In this document: piece by piece, positions 16,920-26,590 of the stretch | Layout of the letters: each line of letters starts with the position of its first letter | Numbering within the stretch: the first letter of the stretch is position 1 | Assembly (NCBI RefSeq): GCF_013315265.1 | Contig: NZ_JABUFE010000003.1 | Location: forward strand, 1 to 64,000 | Source of the DNA: Parasulfitobacter algicola | GTDB taxonomy: Bacteria; Pseudomonadota; Alphaproteobacteria; Rhodobacterales; Rhodobacteraceae | Direction: 5' to 3' | DNA: 64,000 nucleotides | Notes under the pieces: generated by a model | Told to the model about the DNA's origin: nothing | Database searches by the model: none | The model's input: only the letters and a program-made list of their open reading frames with translations | Position numbers and translations under genes: made by a program

Positions 16920-18509
16920 TTATTCAGTGATGCTCATGAAGCGTGTTGGGTGAACATTCTGGATATTGTCTTCCCATCCCTGAAGCTTGTCGGACACAAG
17001 CGATAGCGAGGAATAATAAAGAAGCGGCATTTGTGGCATATCGCGCAGAAGCATGGTTTCGGCCTCGGCCAGAATTTGCGCGCGTTCTTCCAGATCAACC
17101 GTATTCGCGGCCTTGTCCAGCAGTGCGTCATGTTCCGGATTGTTATAGTTGCCGTAGTTAAAGCCGGGATTGTCCGCGCGGTTCAAAAACAAGAAGTTCT
17201 GCGGATCAGAGTAATCGCCGATCCAACCAGCCCGCGCCACATCGTGGATCTTTTCATCGCGCAGCATAGCATAGTGGGCGGATGCATCGCGCTGCTGATA
17301 GGTCACGTTGATACCAATCGCTGACCACATATCGGCAATCGCATTGGCCGTATTTTCGTGATTTTCCGAGGTGTTATAGGAGATTTCAACCTCAAGCGGG
17401 TTATCAGGGCCATATCCGGCCTCAATCATCAGTTCAAGCGCGCGATCTTCGCGGTCCAGCATAGGCAGATCCGCATATTCCATCGACGGCTGTGGGTCGA
17501 CATAGTTGCCGATGCCCGGTGGGACCCAGCCTGTCGCAGGAATCATGGCGCCCGCCCATATTGATTCGGCCAGGAATTCGCGATCGATGGACATGCTCAT
17601 CGCTTGTCGGATGCGCACGTCATCAAACGGTTCACGTGCTGTGTTGATGCCATAGTAATACACGCCAAGATACGGGGCCACACGCACCGCATCGCCAAGG
17701 CGCGATTTAAGGTCGTCGATTTGTTCGGCGGCAATGTCGGAACAGCTGTGCACTTCGCCCGCTTCAAAACGACGGGCGCAGTTGGCGCGATCCTCAAACG
17801 GGATGTAATTGATCGTTTCGATCGCGACATTTTCTGCGTCATGGAAGTTTTCATTTTTCTGCATAACGATCATATCGTTTGGCCGGAAAGAAACCAATGT
17901 GTAAGCACCGTTTGAGATCATGTTACCGGGGCGTACAAAATCATCGCCATGCTGTTCAACACTGGCCTGATGCAAAGGCAGGGCGGTTTGGTGGGTCAGC
18001 AGTTCGATAAAGAACGGCGTCGGGCGTTCCAGTGTGATTTCCAGCGTTTTGTCATCAATGGCTTTTGCGCCCAGTTCGACCCCTTCGCCTTCGCCTTTGT
18101 TGATCGCCTCGGATCCTTTGATTGGATAAAGAATATTGGCATATTTCGCAGCTGTCGCAGGCTGCATGATGCGGTTGAACGAAAAGACGAAATCACCAGC
18201 TGTGACCGGGTCACCGTTGGACCATTGGGCATCTTCGCGAATGTTGAATGTATAAACCAGACCATCGTCTGAGATTGTCCAATCGCTTGCCACACCGGGA
18301 ATGGTTTCCGCCTTGGTGTTGTAGATTACCAGACCCTCGTACAAATCGCGCAACAAATTCGCTTCAACCACGGTTGAGGTTTTATGCTGGTCCAGTGTTT
18401 CAGGGTCGCTGTCATTGCCGCGCATATAGGTCTGCGCTGATATCGCACCAGCGCACGCAACCATGATCGTGGTGACCAGCAGGGTTTTTCTAAGGGGTTG
18501 GAAAAGCAT
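16920..18509 (-). CDS. oppA: Peptide ABC transporter substrate-binding protein, OppA type
   Basis: 529 residues of the family 5 extracellular solute-binding proteins. The N-terminal signal peptide MLFQPLRKTLLVTTIMVACAG is likely cut after AISAQ. The family signature region follows (ETLDQHKTSTVVEANLLRDL, YTFNIREDAQWSNGDPVTA). It captures oligopeptides in the periplasm for OppBC. It is first in the operon with the permeases and fused ATPase downstream; the promoter must lie in 18510-18836. Confidence 0.92.
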   Translation of the reverse strand: MLFQPLRKTLLVTTIMVACAGAISAQTYMRGNDSDPETLDQHKTSTVVEANLLRDLYEGLVIYNTKAETIPGVASDWTISDDGLVYTFNIREDAQWSNGDPVTAGDFVFSFNRIMQPATAAKYANILYPIKGSEAINKGEGEGVELGAKAIDDKTLEITLERPTPFFIELLTHQTALPLHQASVEQHGDDFVRPGNMISNGAYTLVSFRPNDMIVMQKNENFHDAENVAIETINYIPFEDRANCARRFEAGEVHSCSDIAAEQIDDLKSRLGDAVRVAPYLGVYYYGINTAREPFDDVRIRQAMSMSIDREFLAESIWAGAMIPATGWVPPGIGNYVDPQPSMEYADLPMLDREDRALELMIEAGYGPDNPLEVEISYNTSENHENTANAIADMWSAIGINVTYQQRDASAHYAMLRDEKIHDVARAGWIGDYSDPQNFLFLNRADNPGFNYGNYNNPEHDALLDKAANTVDLEERAQILAEAETMLLRDMPQMPLLYYSSLSLVSDKLQGWEDNIQNVHPTRFMSITE

Positions 18510-18836
18510 TCAAGACATCTCCTCTGTCGGTGTTCTTTTTGCTTGGATTGCACAAGTCGAATGCGAATGGCGGGGATCGTCAATAGCAACATTAACTTTA
18601 CTTAAGGGAAAGTTGGCGAAATATTGATCAACTGGTGGAATAATGTGCAATTAAGGCGCTTTTGATCCGATGTTCAGCACTTTATGGATTTATCTATCTA
18701 TATGAAATTAAAAGATATTATGTAAGATTAGCTAGGGGCGCTGTTGGATGCTTAAAGGTTTTCGAGGTTTTGCGACATATTCTTTCGCAACAGCGTAAAG
18801 TGCAAAATCGGCAATAATCCGCTTATCATTGATGCT
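18510..18836. other. Intergenic region between divergent oppA and glycerate kinase genes
   Basis: 327 AT-rich bases carrying the promoters for oppA (leftward) and the glycerate kinase (rightward). I see no gene, no riboswitch-like fold and no strong operator palindrome. Confidence 0.6.
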
Positions 18837-20096
18837 ATGGACCTTGGATCAGTCTTTGTGCATCAACAAGGGATGTCACCAGAACTTTCACAGATGCGTC
18901 ATATTGCGTTAACGGTTTTTCAAGCGGGTGTTGATCGGGCTGATCCGTTCCGTGCCGTGCAAGTAGCGCTGCATTCGCATCCCGCGGCCGAACATCATCT
19001 GCAGATTATCGCTGTTGGCAAAGCAGCGATGCGGATGACCCAGGCTGCATTATCCAGAATACCCGCGCCCCTAGGTGTGATCGTTGTTACAAATTATGAA
19101 AATGCAGGCGAATTATCCGGTGCTCGGGTGTTCGCGGCGGGTCACCCCGTGCCTGATGAAAACGGTGTAATGGCTGCGGATGCAGTGTGTGATGCATTGC
19201 AAAAGGCGCAGGGCAATATTCTGGCTTTAATCAGCGGGGGCGGATCTGCGCTTTTACCTGCACCGGTTCCGGGGATCACCTTGGCTGATAAGCAGGCCGT
19301 TAACAGCAGTCTTTTATCGTCGGGTGCTGATATCGAAACAATGAATTTGGTTCGCCAGAACATTTCTCGGTTAAAGGGCGGGGGGTTTTTGCGGCTTGCG
19401 GCACCTGCGCAGGTCAGGGCGCTGATTCTGTCAGATGTGGTCAGTGACGATCTGCGTGCGATTGCCAGTGGCCCAACAGCATCGCCGCTTGGCAACCGCA
19501 TGCAGGCGCGTGCCGCGCTTGAAGAGCTGGAAATCTGGGGTGATATGCCCCCATCAGTACGCGATCACCTATCACAGCCCGATGACATGCAGCCCAATTT
19601 GATTGCTGAGAATGATATTATAGGATCCAACCAGATCAGTCTGGATGCGATGGCTGCCCAAGTGCCTGATGCTAGGGTGCTTGCAACGCCATTGACTGGT
19701 GATGTCAGGGATGCTGCGGCGCAAATTATTCAGTTTGCAAATGGTCCGGGGGCTTATCTGTTTGGTGGTGAAACGACCGTACGTATCACTGGGCAGGGAA
19801 AAGGTGGACGAAATCAAGAGCTTGCCTTGCGTGTGGCCATGCTTGCCGAACAAGCGGGTTGGGATAATTGGGTTTATCTGCAAGGCGGTACAGATGGGCG
19901 CGATGGACCGACTGATGCGGCAGGGGGGGTGGTTGATGCAGGCACACTGGACCGTGCACGGACCAATGGGATCGATCCGAACGCTATTTTAGTGAAGAAT
20001 GACAGCTATCATTTGCTGTCAGCGACAGGCGATCTTTTGATCACCGGGGCCACAGGCACCAATGTCGCCGATCTTGGCGTTTTGATCCGCTGGTAG
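18837..20096 (+). CDS. Glycerate 2-kinase / MOFRL family (TtuD-like)
   Basis: 419 residues as read from 18837; the true start may be one of the internal Met codons at residue 13 or 20, since homologues usually begin close to LRHIALTVFQAG. The family (GK-II) phosphorylates glycerate to 2-phosphoglycerate, although members are often annotated hydroxypyruvate reductase. Visible motifs are ISGGGSALLPAPVPGITL, NLVRQNISRLKGGG, the nucleotide loop GKGGRNQELALR, and GGTDGRDGPTDAAGG in the MOFRL domain. The neighbouring phosphoglycolate phosphatase fits a glycolate/glyoxylate-to-glycerate route. Confidence 0.88.
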   Translation: MDLGSVFVHQQGMSPELSQMRHIALTVFQAGVDRADPFRAVQVALHSHPAAEHHLQIIAVGKAAMRMTQAALSRIPAPLGVIVVTNYENAGELSGARVFAAGHPVPDENGVMAADAVCDALQKAQGNILALISGGGSALLPAPVPGITLADKQAVNSSLLSSGADIETMNLVRQNISRLKGGGFLRLAAPAQVRALILSDVVSDDLRAIASGPTASPLGNRMQARAALEELEIWGDMPPSVRDHLSQPDDMQPNLIAENDIIGSNQISLDAMAAQVPDARVLATPLTGDVRDAAAQIIQFANGPGAYLFGGETTVRITGQGKGGRNQELALRVAMLAEQAGWDNWVYLQGGTDGRDGPTDAAGGVVDAGTLDRARTNGIDPNAILVKNDSYHLLSATGDLLITGATGTNVADLGVLIRW

Positions 20097-20759
20097 CTAG
20101 ACCAGTAATTTCACGGCAATAGCAGGCAGATCTTTGTAATCATGCAGCAGCGCTTCGGGTTCAAGGTCACGAACAGTATCACCCGACGGACCAAATGTGA
20201 CCAAGACTGACGGAACACCGGCCGCGCGTGCGGTTTTGCGATCCGTATCCGTATCACCAATCAAACAGGATCTTGAAACTGTCCCGCCTGCCTGTTCGAC
20301 AGCTGCGATAAAAGGCGCAGGATCGGGTTTGCGCACAGGCAAGGTATCTGCCCCGATCATGGATGCAAATTCATTGCGCACGCCAAGCCGCGTCAGCAGC
20401 TTTTCGGCCAATCCTGCCGGTTTGTTGGTGCAGATGCCCACAGCAAAGCCGTTTGATTTCAGGGTTTCCACGGCCTGCATTGCGTAAGGGTAAAGGGTCG
20501 TGTGGGTATCGATATTATTGTCATAGGCTTTCACAAAAAGCGGTTGTTGACGGTCAATGTCGTCTTCGCCAAATCCGTCGACTCGTGAAAACCCAAGCGC
20601 CAGCATGGCGCGACCACCGCGAAAGGCGGTCGCTGCATCATCAACAGGATCCAACAGATTGCCAAGGCCCAAATCCTGAAAACAGGTGTTTGCCGCGGCA
20701 ATCAGGTCGCGGCTTGTATCGGCCAATGTGCCGTCGAGGTCAAAAATCACTGTGCGCAT
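20097..20759 (-). CDS. gph: Phosphoglycolate phosphatase (HAD family)
   Basis: 220 residues from the ATG at 20759 (MRTVIFDLDGTLADTSRDL). Longer in-frame starts reach into glmU and lack support. HAD motifs are DLDGT (I), CTNKP (II), KPDPAPF (III) and GDTDTDRKTA (IV), with the cap domain between. It removes phosphate from 2-phosphoglycolate. It is tail-to-tail with the glycerate kinase with no gap, and divergent from glmU. Confidence 0.88.
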   Translation of the reverse strand: MRTVIFDLDGTLADTSRDLIAAANTCFQDLGLGNLLDPVDDAATAFRGGRAMLALGFSRVDGFGEDDIDRQQPLFVKAYDNNIDTHTTLYPYAMQAVETLKSNGFAVGICTNKPAGLAEKLLTRLGVRNEFASMIGADTLPVRKPDPAPFIAAVEQAGGTVSRSCLIGDTDTDRKTARAAGVPSVLVTFGPSGDTVRDLEPEALLHDYKDLPAIAVKLLV

Positions 20760-20864
20760 GGGGCTCCGATCTGTCACGTATGGTAAACAACTGTGATGGC
20801 GTGCCCTCTTGCGGGCGGCCCCGGAACCGATAGAACGGCGCAGAGCAGAAAGAAAGAGGCCAAT

Positions 20865-22211
20865 ATGTCCACAGCCCTTATTATTCTTGCGGCCGGACAG
20901 GGTACGCGGATGAATTCCGATCTTCCCAAAGTGCTGCATCAGGTGGCTGGCGCGCCGCTTTTGGTACACGCGATGAAGTCAGGCGCGTCAGTTGAACCGG
21001 AACGTACGGTGATTGTTGCGGGCCATGGAGCTGACGCGGTCAAGGCTGCGGCCAAAAATTGGGACGCGGACGTACGCGTTGTGATGCAAGACGAACAATT
21101 GGGCACGGGCCATGCGGTCTTACAGGCGCGTGAGGCCTTGCAGGGCTTTCAGGGCGATGTGATCGTCCTTTTTGGCGACACGCCCTTTATCGCGCCAAAC
21201 ACTTTGGAACAGATGATCAAGACCCGCAGAGATCATGCCGTGGTTGTTTTGGGATTTCAGGCTGCCGATCCGGGTCGATATGGTCGTCTGATTATGGTCG
21301 GTGATCAATTAGACCGGATCGTCGAATACAAAGACGCAAGCGATGATCAGCGCGCAGTAACCCTTTGTAATTCAGGGGTTATGGCAGCAGATGCAACGGT
21401 TTTATTTGATCTGCTGGATGCGGTAAAAAACGATAACGCAGCGGGCGAATATTATTTGACAGATATCCCTGCCATTGCACGCAGTCGCGATCTGACAACG
21501 ACTATCGTCACCTGTGACGAGGCTGAAACCCTAGGTATAAATACGCGCGCTCAGTTAGCTGAAGCCGAAGCTGCATTTCAGGCCCGCGCCCGGGCCGACG
21601 CGATGGACAACGGCGTAACACTGCAGGCGCCCGATACTGTGATCTTTGCGCATGACACGGTGGTTGGCCGCGATACTATGATCGAGCCCAACGTGGTTTT
21701 CGGGCCCGATGTGACAGTGGAAAGCGCGGCGACGATCCGTGCATTTTCACATCTTGAAGGCTGCCATGTATCGCGCGGTGCGATTGTTGGGCCTTATGCA
21801 CGTCTGCGTCCTGGCACCGAATTGGCCGAAGGCGTGCGTGTTGGAAATTTTGTTGAAGTGAAAAACGCTGAACTGGCGGCAGGGGCCAAGGTTAATCACC
21901 TGTCTTATATCGGGGACGCCGAGATTGGCGCAGACACGAACGTTGGCGCAGGCACGATCACCTGCAACTATGACGGTGTTATGAAGCATCGCACAGTGAT
22001 TGGTGAACGCGCTTTTATTGGATCAAATACCATGCTGGTAGCCCCAGTTGATATCGGGGACGAGGCGATGACAGGCAGTGGATCGGTTATCACTGAAGAC
22101 GTGGCAGCCGGTGATTTGGCATTGGGGCGCAGCCGTCAAGTGAACAAAACAGGGCTTGCGCGGCGAATGATGAATCGGCTGCGTGCGATTAAAGCAAAGG
22201 GATTGAACTGA
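20865..22211 (+). CDS. glmU: Bifunctional N-acetylglucosamine-1-phosphate uridyltransferase / glucosamine-1-phosphate acetyltransferase
   Basis: Makes UDP-GlcNAc for peptidoglycan and LPS. 448 residues from the ATG at 20865, preceded by AGAAAGAGG. The N-terminal nucleotidyltransferase half has LAAGQGTRMNSDLPKVLH and QLGTGHAV. The C-terminal half is a left-handed beta-helix of hexapeptide repeats, including VGNFVEVKNAELAAGAKVNH and the acetyl-CoA site GAGTITCNYDG. The stop overlaps the glmS start by one base, so the two enzymes of the same pathway are coupled. Confidence 0.95.
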   Translation: MSTALIILAAGQGTRMNSDLPKVLHQVAGAPLLVHAMKSGASVEPERTVIVAGHGADAVKAAAKNWDADVRVVMQDEQLGTGHAVLQAREALQGFQGDVIVLFGDTPFIAPNTLEQMIKTRRDHAVVVLGFQAADPGRYGRLIMVGDQLDRIVEYKDASDDQRAVTLCNSGVMAADATVLFDLLDAVKNDNAAGEYYLTDIPAIARSRDLTTTIVTCDEAETLGINTRAQLAEAEAAFQARARADAMDNGVTLQAPDTVIFAHDTVVGRDTMIEPNVVFGPDVTVESAATIRAFSHLEGCHVSRGAIVGPYARLRPGTELAEGVRVGNFVEVKNAELAAGAKVNHLSYIGDAEIGADTNVGAGTITCNYDGVMKHRTVIGERAFIGSNTMLVAPVDIGDEAMTGSGSVITEDVAAGDLALGRSRQVNKTGLARRMMNRLRAIKAKGLN

Positions 22212-24022
22212 TGTGCGGGATTGTTGGTGTTCTGGGCACGCATGAGGTCGCCCCGATTATTGTCGAAGCATTGAAACGTCTGGAATATCGCGGTTATGAC
22301 AGTGCGGGCATCGCGACTGTGAATGACGGCGTGCTGGATCGCCGCCGTGCTGTGGGCAAACTGGTGAATCTGTCAGATCTTCTAGTGCATGATCCCTTAC
22401 CGGGTAAATCCGGGATTGGTCATACACGTTGGGCAACGCATGGCGCACCATCGGTGGGGAACGCGCATCCGCACAAAGCCGGACCGGTTGCAGTGGTACA
22501 TAACGGCATTGTCGAAAATTTTCGCGAATTACGGTCTGAGTTGGCAGAACATGGCATCGGCTTTGAAACGGAAACCGATACAGAAACAGTGGCCCTGCTG
22601 ACCCATCATCACATGACACAAGGCATGTCTACGCAGGACGCAGCACTGAAAACAATCGCCCGGCTTGAGGGCGCCTTTGCCCTTTGTTTTCTGTTTGATG
22701 GCGAAGATGATCTGATGATTGCCGCGCGCAAGGGGTCGCCCTTGGCCATTGGGCACGGCGAGGGCGAGATGTTCGTGGGATCAGACGCGCTGGCCTTGTC
22801 ACCGATGACGAACCGCGTGACATATCTTGAGGAAGGCGATTGCGTGATTCTGACACGCACATCGCTCCAGATACGTGATGCCAAAGGCAAACTGGCCAAT
22901 CGTCCAATCAAGACAATCCAGATTGATGCAGCCCAGGTCGAAAAGGGCGGTCATAAGCATTTTATGGCAAAAGAGATCGCTGAACAGCCCGCCGTAATTG
23001 GCGATGCCTTGGGGCACCATATCCAAAACGGTCAGATCGCGCTGCCGGATGTGGATTTCACCAAGATCGACAGGCTGGTGATGGTGGCGTGCGGAACAGC
23101 GTTTTATGCTTGCCTGACTGCGAAATACTGGTTTGAACAACTGGCTGGTATCCCGGTTGAGGTCGATATCGCATCCGAATTCCGATACCGTGAACCGCCG
23201 ATCCCGACGGGCACGGTGGCGTTGTTTGTCAGTCAGTCGGGCGAAACGGCCGACACGCTGGCAGCATTGCAATACTGCGAAGGCCGTGCAGATCAGATCT
23301 TGTCGGTGGTTAACGTACCAGAAAGTTCAATCGCGCGGGGCAGTGATGTGGTGCTGCCGATTTATGCGGGAACCGAAATTGGTGTTGCATCGACCAAAGC
23401 ATTTACCTGTCAGTTGGTGGTTCTGGTTCTGATGGCGTTGAAAGCTGCCCAGGACAAAGGGCGGATGGACGCAGAAACGCTTAACGGTCATTTGACTGAT
23501 CTGCGTAATCTGCCTGGGCTGATGAACCATGCATTGTCAGGCAACACTGTCATGAAAAAGCTAGCCCGCAAATTGGCCGAGGCGACGGATATCCTGTTTC
23601 TGGGTCGCGGACAGATGTACCCATTGGCGATGGAAGGTGCACTGAAGTTAAAGGAAATCAGCTATATTCATGCCGAAGGTTATGCCTCGGGCGAATTGAA
23701 ACATGGCCCTATCGCGCTGGTCGATAAAAAGACGCCAATTGTTGTCATGGCGCCCAGTGATCGGCTGTTCGACAAAACCGTGTCGAACATGCAGGAAGTC
23801 ATGGCGCGTGGTGGAAAGGTACTGTTGATCACAGATGCCAAGGGCGCAGAAGAAGCGGGCGACGGAATGTGGGAAACCTTGATCATGCCAGAGGTGCCTG
23901 ATCTATTTGCGCCCATCCTGTATGCGATCCCCGCGCAACTGTTGGCTTATCATACCGCTGTTGCCAAGGGGACGGATGTTGACCAGCCGCGCAATTTGGC
24001 AAAGTCTGTAACAGTTGAGTAA
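22211..24022 (+). CDS. glmS: Glutamine-fructose-6-phosphate aminotransferase
   Basis: First enzyme of UDP-GlcNAc synthesis: fructose-6-phosphate plus glutamine to glucosamine-6-phosphate. The 603-residue length is standard. The catalytic Cys follows the initiator (MCGIVGVLG). The glutaminase domain carries TRWATHGAPS and HNGIVENF. Two SIS domains follow (VACGTAFYACLTAKYW, SQSGETADTL; LGRGQMYPLAMEGALKLKE). The conserved end KSVTVE is present. No glmS ribozyme is expected or seen in this phylum. Confidence 0.95.
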   Translation: MCGIVGVLGTHEVAPIIVEALKRLEYRGYDSAGIATVNDGVLDRRRAVGKLVNLSDLLVHDPLPGKSGIGHTRWATHGAPSVGNAHPHKAGPVAVVHNGIVENFRELRSELAEHGIGFETETDTETVALLTHHHMTQGMSTQDAALKTIARLEGAFALCFLFDGEDDLMIAARKGSPLAIGHGEGEMFVGSDALALSPMTNRVTYLEEGDCVILTRTSLQIRDAKGKLANRPIKTIQIDAAQVEKGGHKHFMAKEIAEQPAVIGDALGHHIQNGQIALPDVDFTKIDRLVMVACGTAFYACLTAKYWFEQLAGIPVEVDIASEFRYREPPIPTGTVALFVSQSGETADTLAALQYCEGRADQILSVVNVPESSIARGSDVVLPIYAGTEIGVASTKAFTCQLVVLVLMALKAAQDKGRMDAETLNGHLTDLRNLPGLMNHALSGNTVMKKLARKLAEATDILFLGRGQMYPLAMEGALKLKEISYIHAEGYASGELKHGPIALVDKKTPIVVMAPSDRLFDKTVSNMQEVMARGGKVLLITDAKGAEEAGDGMWETLIMPEVPDLFAPILYAIPAQLLAYHTAVAKGTDVDQPRNLAKSVTVE

Positions 24023-24045
24023 ATATCGGAAGTGTTTTTGACCAA

Positions 24046-24498
24046 ATGACATATAACAATATCAGGTGGCTGGTCTTTGCTGGGTTGACCTTTTTTGGAT
24101 TGATCTTCGCGGTGATCGGGGCCGTGTTTCTTTATAATCAAAATCAGTTCATGAAAGATGCCCGTCTTGTGGAGGCAACTGTTATTGATGTTGAAGTCAG
24201 CTATAGCGACGGCACAGAAATGTATCGCCCAACCGTTCGCTATCTTGATGAAACAGGCACGCCGCATGAAGCGGAAACATGGTGGTCTTCGAACCTTTAT
24301 GATTTCGACATAGGTGAGACAGTCGAAGTCTATTACAATCACGATCACAGCGATAATATTCAGTTTGACAGCTTTTTCGCACTTTGGGGGTTTGGATTGA
24401 TTTTTCTGATTGTGGGACTTGTTCCTATTCTCATTGGGCTAGGGATTTTTATTGCTATGGGAATTGCTGAAAAACGCCGGATACCCAACCATGGCTAA
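24046..24498 (+). CDS. DUF3592-type membrane protein
   Basis: 150 residues with a helix at the start (about 8-30), a beta-rich soluble middle of about 70 residues (VEATVIDVEVSYSDG, YRPTVRYLDETGTPHEAET, GETVEVYYNHDHSDN), and a second helix near residues 108-138. This is the DUF3592 layout; the function is unknown. It overlaps the next gene by 8 bases. Confidence 0.75.
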   Translation: MTYNNIRWLVFAGLTFFGLIFAVIGAVFLYNQNQFMKDARLVEATVIDVEVSYSDGTEMYRPTVRYLDETGTPHEAETWWSSNLYDFDIGETVEVYYNHDHSDNIQFDSFFALWGFGLIFLIVGLVPILIGLGIFIAMGIAEKRRIPNHG

Positions 24499-25057
24499 GC
24501 AGTTTGATCAGATTGAAGATACGCATCAGCGCTTTATTGAAGACCAGTATCTGTTTTTTGTGGGCACTGCGGCAACGGATGGACGCGTGAATGTGTCGCC
24601 CAAAGGCATGGACAGTTTGCGAGTTCTTGCGCCTAACCGCATAATCTGGCTGAACCTTACGGGCAGCGGGAATGAAACGGCGGGGCATTTGCTGAACAAT
24701 CCACGCATGACCTTGATGTGGTGTTCGTTCGCGAAACGCCCGATGATCCTGCGGCTGTATGGAACCGCGCGGGCGGTTCATCATTTGGATGATGACTGGC
24801 ACGCGCTTTACGATCATTTTCCCAAATCTGTTGGCGCAAGGCAGATTTATGATCTGACGGTCGATCTGGTGCAAACATCGTGCGGATATTCCATTCCGTT
24901 TTTAGATTATGTGGGCGAGCGGCATGTTTTGCAAAAATGGGGCGAGGATAAGGGCCAAGAAGGCGTGCGTGCACATTGGGCCACGCGGAATACTGAGACG
25001 ATTGATGGGATGCCGACACATATTATTGAGAAAAATCTAGGCGTTGATGACGCGTGA
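24491..25057 (+). CDS. Pyridoxamine 5'-phosphate oxidase family protein
   Basis: 188 residues from ATG 24491 (MAKQFDQIEDTHQRFIEDQ). The FMN-binding split-barrel pattern is visible in FFVGTAATDGRVNVSPKGMDSL, the VLAPNRIIWLNLTGSGNETAGHL block, and the C-terminal CGYSIPFLDYVGER. Members bind FMN, F420 or heme; true PdxH motifs are not obvious, so the substrate is unknown. The gene overlaps the preceding DUF3592 gene. Confidence 0.8.
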   Translation: MAKQFDQIEDTHQRFIEDQYLFFVGTAATDGRVNVSPKGMDSLRVLAPNRIIWLNLTGSGNETAGHLLNNPRMTLMWCSFAKRPMILRLYGTARAVHHLDDDWHALYDHFPKSVGARQIYDLTVDLVQTSCGYSIPFLDYVGERHVLQKWGEDKGQEGVRAHWATRNTETIDGMPTHIIEKNLGVDDA

Positions 25058-25191
25058 TCCGAATGAACGCGCAGGGCGCGTATTTTTTCTGGCACTTCGT
25101 GCGATTTGCCTTCGGCGAGAATATTTTTGCCAAGAAGAAGGTGCTTGGCGCTATTGACCGTAAAGGTGGAAACACTGCGTTTTGACATATT

Positions 25192-25218
25192 ATATCAGCA
25201 AGCTGCCCTTGCTGATAT
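25192..25218. repeat. Perfect 11-bp inverted repeat upstream of the orphan ABC ATPase
   Basis: ATATCAGCAAG and CTTGCTGATAT are separated by CTGCC. There is no T tract, so an operator is as likely as a terminator. It lies in the 224-base gap 25058-25281, which otherwise shows no gene. Confidence 0.5.
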
Positions 25219-25281
25219 GTGTTGTGATTGCTATTTGATTTCGAATTCCGATTAAATTGATCGGATAACGGGCAGGATAAT

Positions 25282-26367
25282 TTGGATACGTCACCCCCTA
25301 GATTAGAGATCAAGGATATCACGCGCAGCTTTGGGGGCCGTGCCGTGGTGGATCACGTGTCTTTGACGGTTCAGCCAGGTCAGGTGACCTGTTTGCTGGG
25401 CCCATCAGGGTGCGGCAAATCGACAACTCTGCGCATCATTGCGGGGGTTGAGATGCAAGACAGTGGTACAATTCATGTGGATGGTGAGTTGGTTTGCGAC
25501 ACGATATTCCGCATTCCCCCGGAAAATCGTTCTATCGGTTTGATGTTTCAGGACTTTTCCTTATTTCCACATTTAACCGTTGCGGAAAACGTAGCGTTTG
25601 GGCTGCGTGGTGCCAAGGCAGAAAAGCGTTCTCGGGTGATCCAGCTTTTGCGGCGGGTAGATCTGGAACGATATATTGATGATTATCCACATCAGTTATC
25701 AGGTGGTGAACAGCAGCGCGTCGCTTTGGTGCGTGCTTTGGCGCCGAGCCCAAAGATTATGTTGATGGATGAGCCGTTTTCAGGTCTTGATAATCGTCTG
25801 CGCGATGACATTCGTGATGACACGCTTGCCGTTCTGAAAGAAGAAGGCACTGCTGTTTTGCTGGTCACACACGAGCCTGATGAGGCAATGCGAATGGCTG
25901 ATGAAATTGCATTGATGCGGGATGGTAAAATCGTACAGCAGGGCGCGCCCTATAATCTGTATAATGCCCCAAAAGATCGTGAAGCTGCTGCCTTTTTTAG
26001 CGATATCAATGTGATACGTGGTAAGGTGCAGGGTGCATTGACAGAAACGGCATTTGGTCAGTTTCTGGCCCCTGGTGTCGCGGATGGTGCATCGGTTGAT
26101 ATCGTTATTCGGCCCCAACACATCAAAATCGACTTTGATCGTCAGGGGCGCGGTCCAAATCCGACACCACAAGATGGAACGCCAGCCCGGGGTGTCGTTG
26201 AACGCGCCCGGTTCATGGGCAATGAAAGTCTGGTCGAGTTTCGGATGGACTTTGATCAGTCCATTTTGCGGGCCACGATTCCATCTGTTTTCTTGCCCAA
26301 AACGGGCACGCCACTGTGGTTAATGATCCGCCGGGATCGCTGCTTTGTGTTTCCGGCAAAAGGCTGA
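25282..26367 (+). CDS. ABC transporter ATP-binding protein, FbpC/PotA-like
   Basis: 361 residues; start taken as the TTG at 25282 (product begins (M)DTSPPRLEIKDI). There is a complete ATPase domain with Walker A GPSGCGKSTT, LSGGEQQRVALVRAL, and Walker B IMLMDEPFSGLD, then a C-terminal TOBE-like domain from about residue 235. It resembles importers of ferric iron, spermidine or thiamine. No permease or binding protein is nearby, so it must work with partners encoded elsewhere or is a remnant. Confidence 0.82.
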   Translation: MDTSPPRLEIKDITRSFGGRAVVDHVSLTVQPGQVTCLLGPSGCGKSTTLRIIAGVEMQDSGTIHVDGELVCDTIFRIPPENRSIGLMFQDFSLFPHLTVAENVAFGLRGAKAEKRSRVIQLLRRVDLERYIDDYPHQLSGGEQQRVALVRALAPSPKIMLMDEPFSGLDNRLRDDIRDDTLAVLKEEGTAVLLVTHEPDEAMRMADEIALMRDGKIVQQGAPYNLYNAPKDREAAAFFSDINVIRGKVQGALTETAFGQFLAPGVADGASVDIVIRPQHIKIDFDRQGRGPNPTPQDGTPARGVVERARFMGNESLVEFRMDFDQSILRATIPSVFLPKTGTPLWLMIRRDRCFVFPAKG

Positions 26368-26494
26368 CGATACGACACATCGGTGTGAAGATGCGGTTTC
26401 AGCTTTATCAGACAGTAAAACTGTCGTATTCCAATCATGAACAAGAATCTGCGAGAATAATGCGTTCAAAGCGCATCAAAACATAAATAAATCC

Positions 26495-26534
26495 CATTTA
26501 GTTGCTTTTAACCCAGGTGCCCTGGACCTAAATG
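26495..26534 (+). promoter_or_regulatory. Nested inverted repeats in the tatA leader
   Basis: The outer arms CATTTAG and CTAAATG (26495-26501, 26528-26534) enclose CCAGG-TGC-CCTGG (26513-26525). They sit in the 223-base gap 60-100 bases before tatA. This may be a folded 5' leader or an operator; no further identity can be given. Confidence 0.3.
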
Positions 26535-26590
26535 TGGACAAGTTGGATAGGTGCGAACATCGCATCTGATACATATTCGGAGGAATAAAG

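Noticed and set aside
22195-22211. glmS ribozyme before glmS
   Set aside because: glmU and glmS overlap by one base, leaving no room; the ribozyme is known mainly from Gram-positives.
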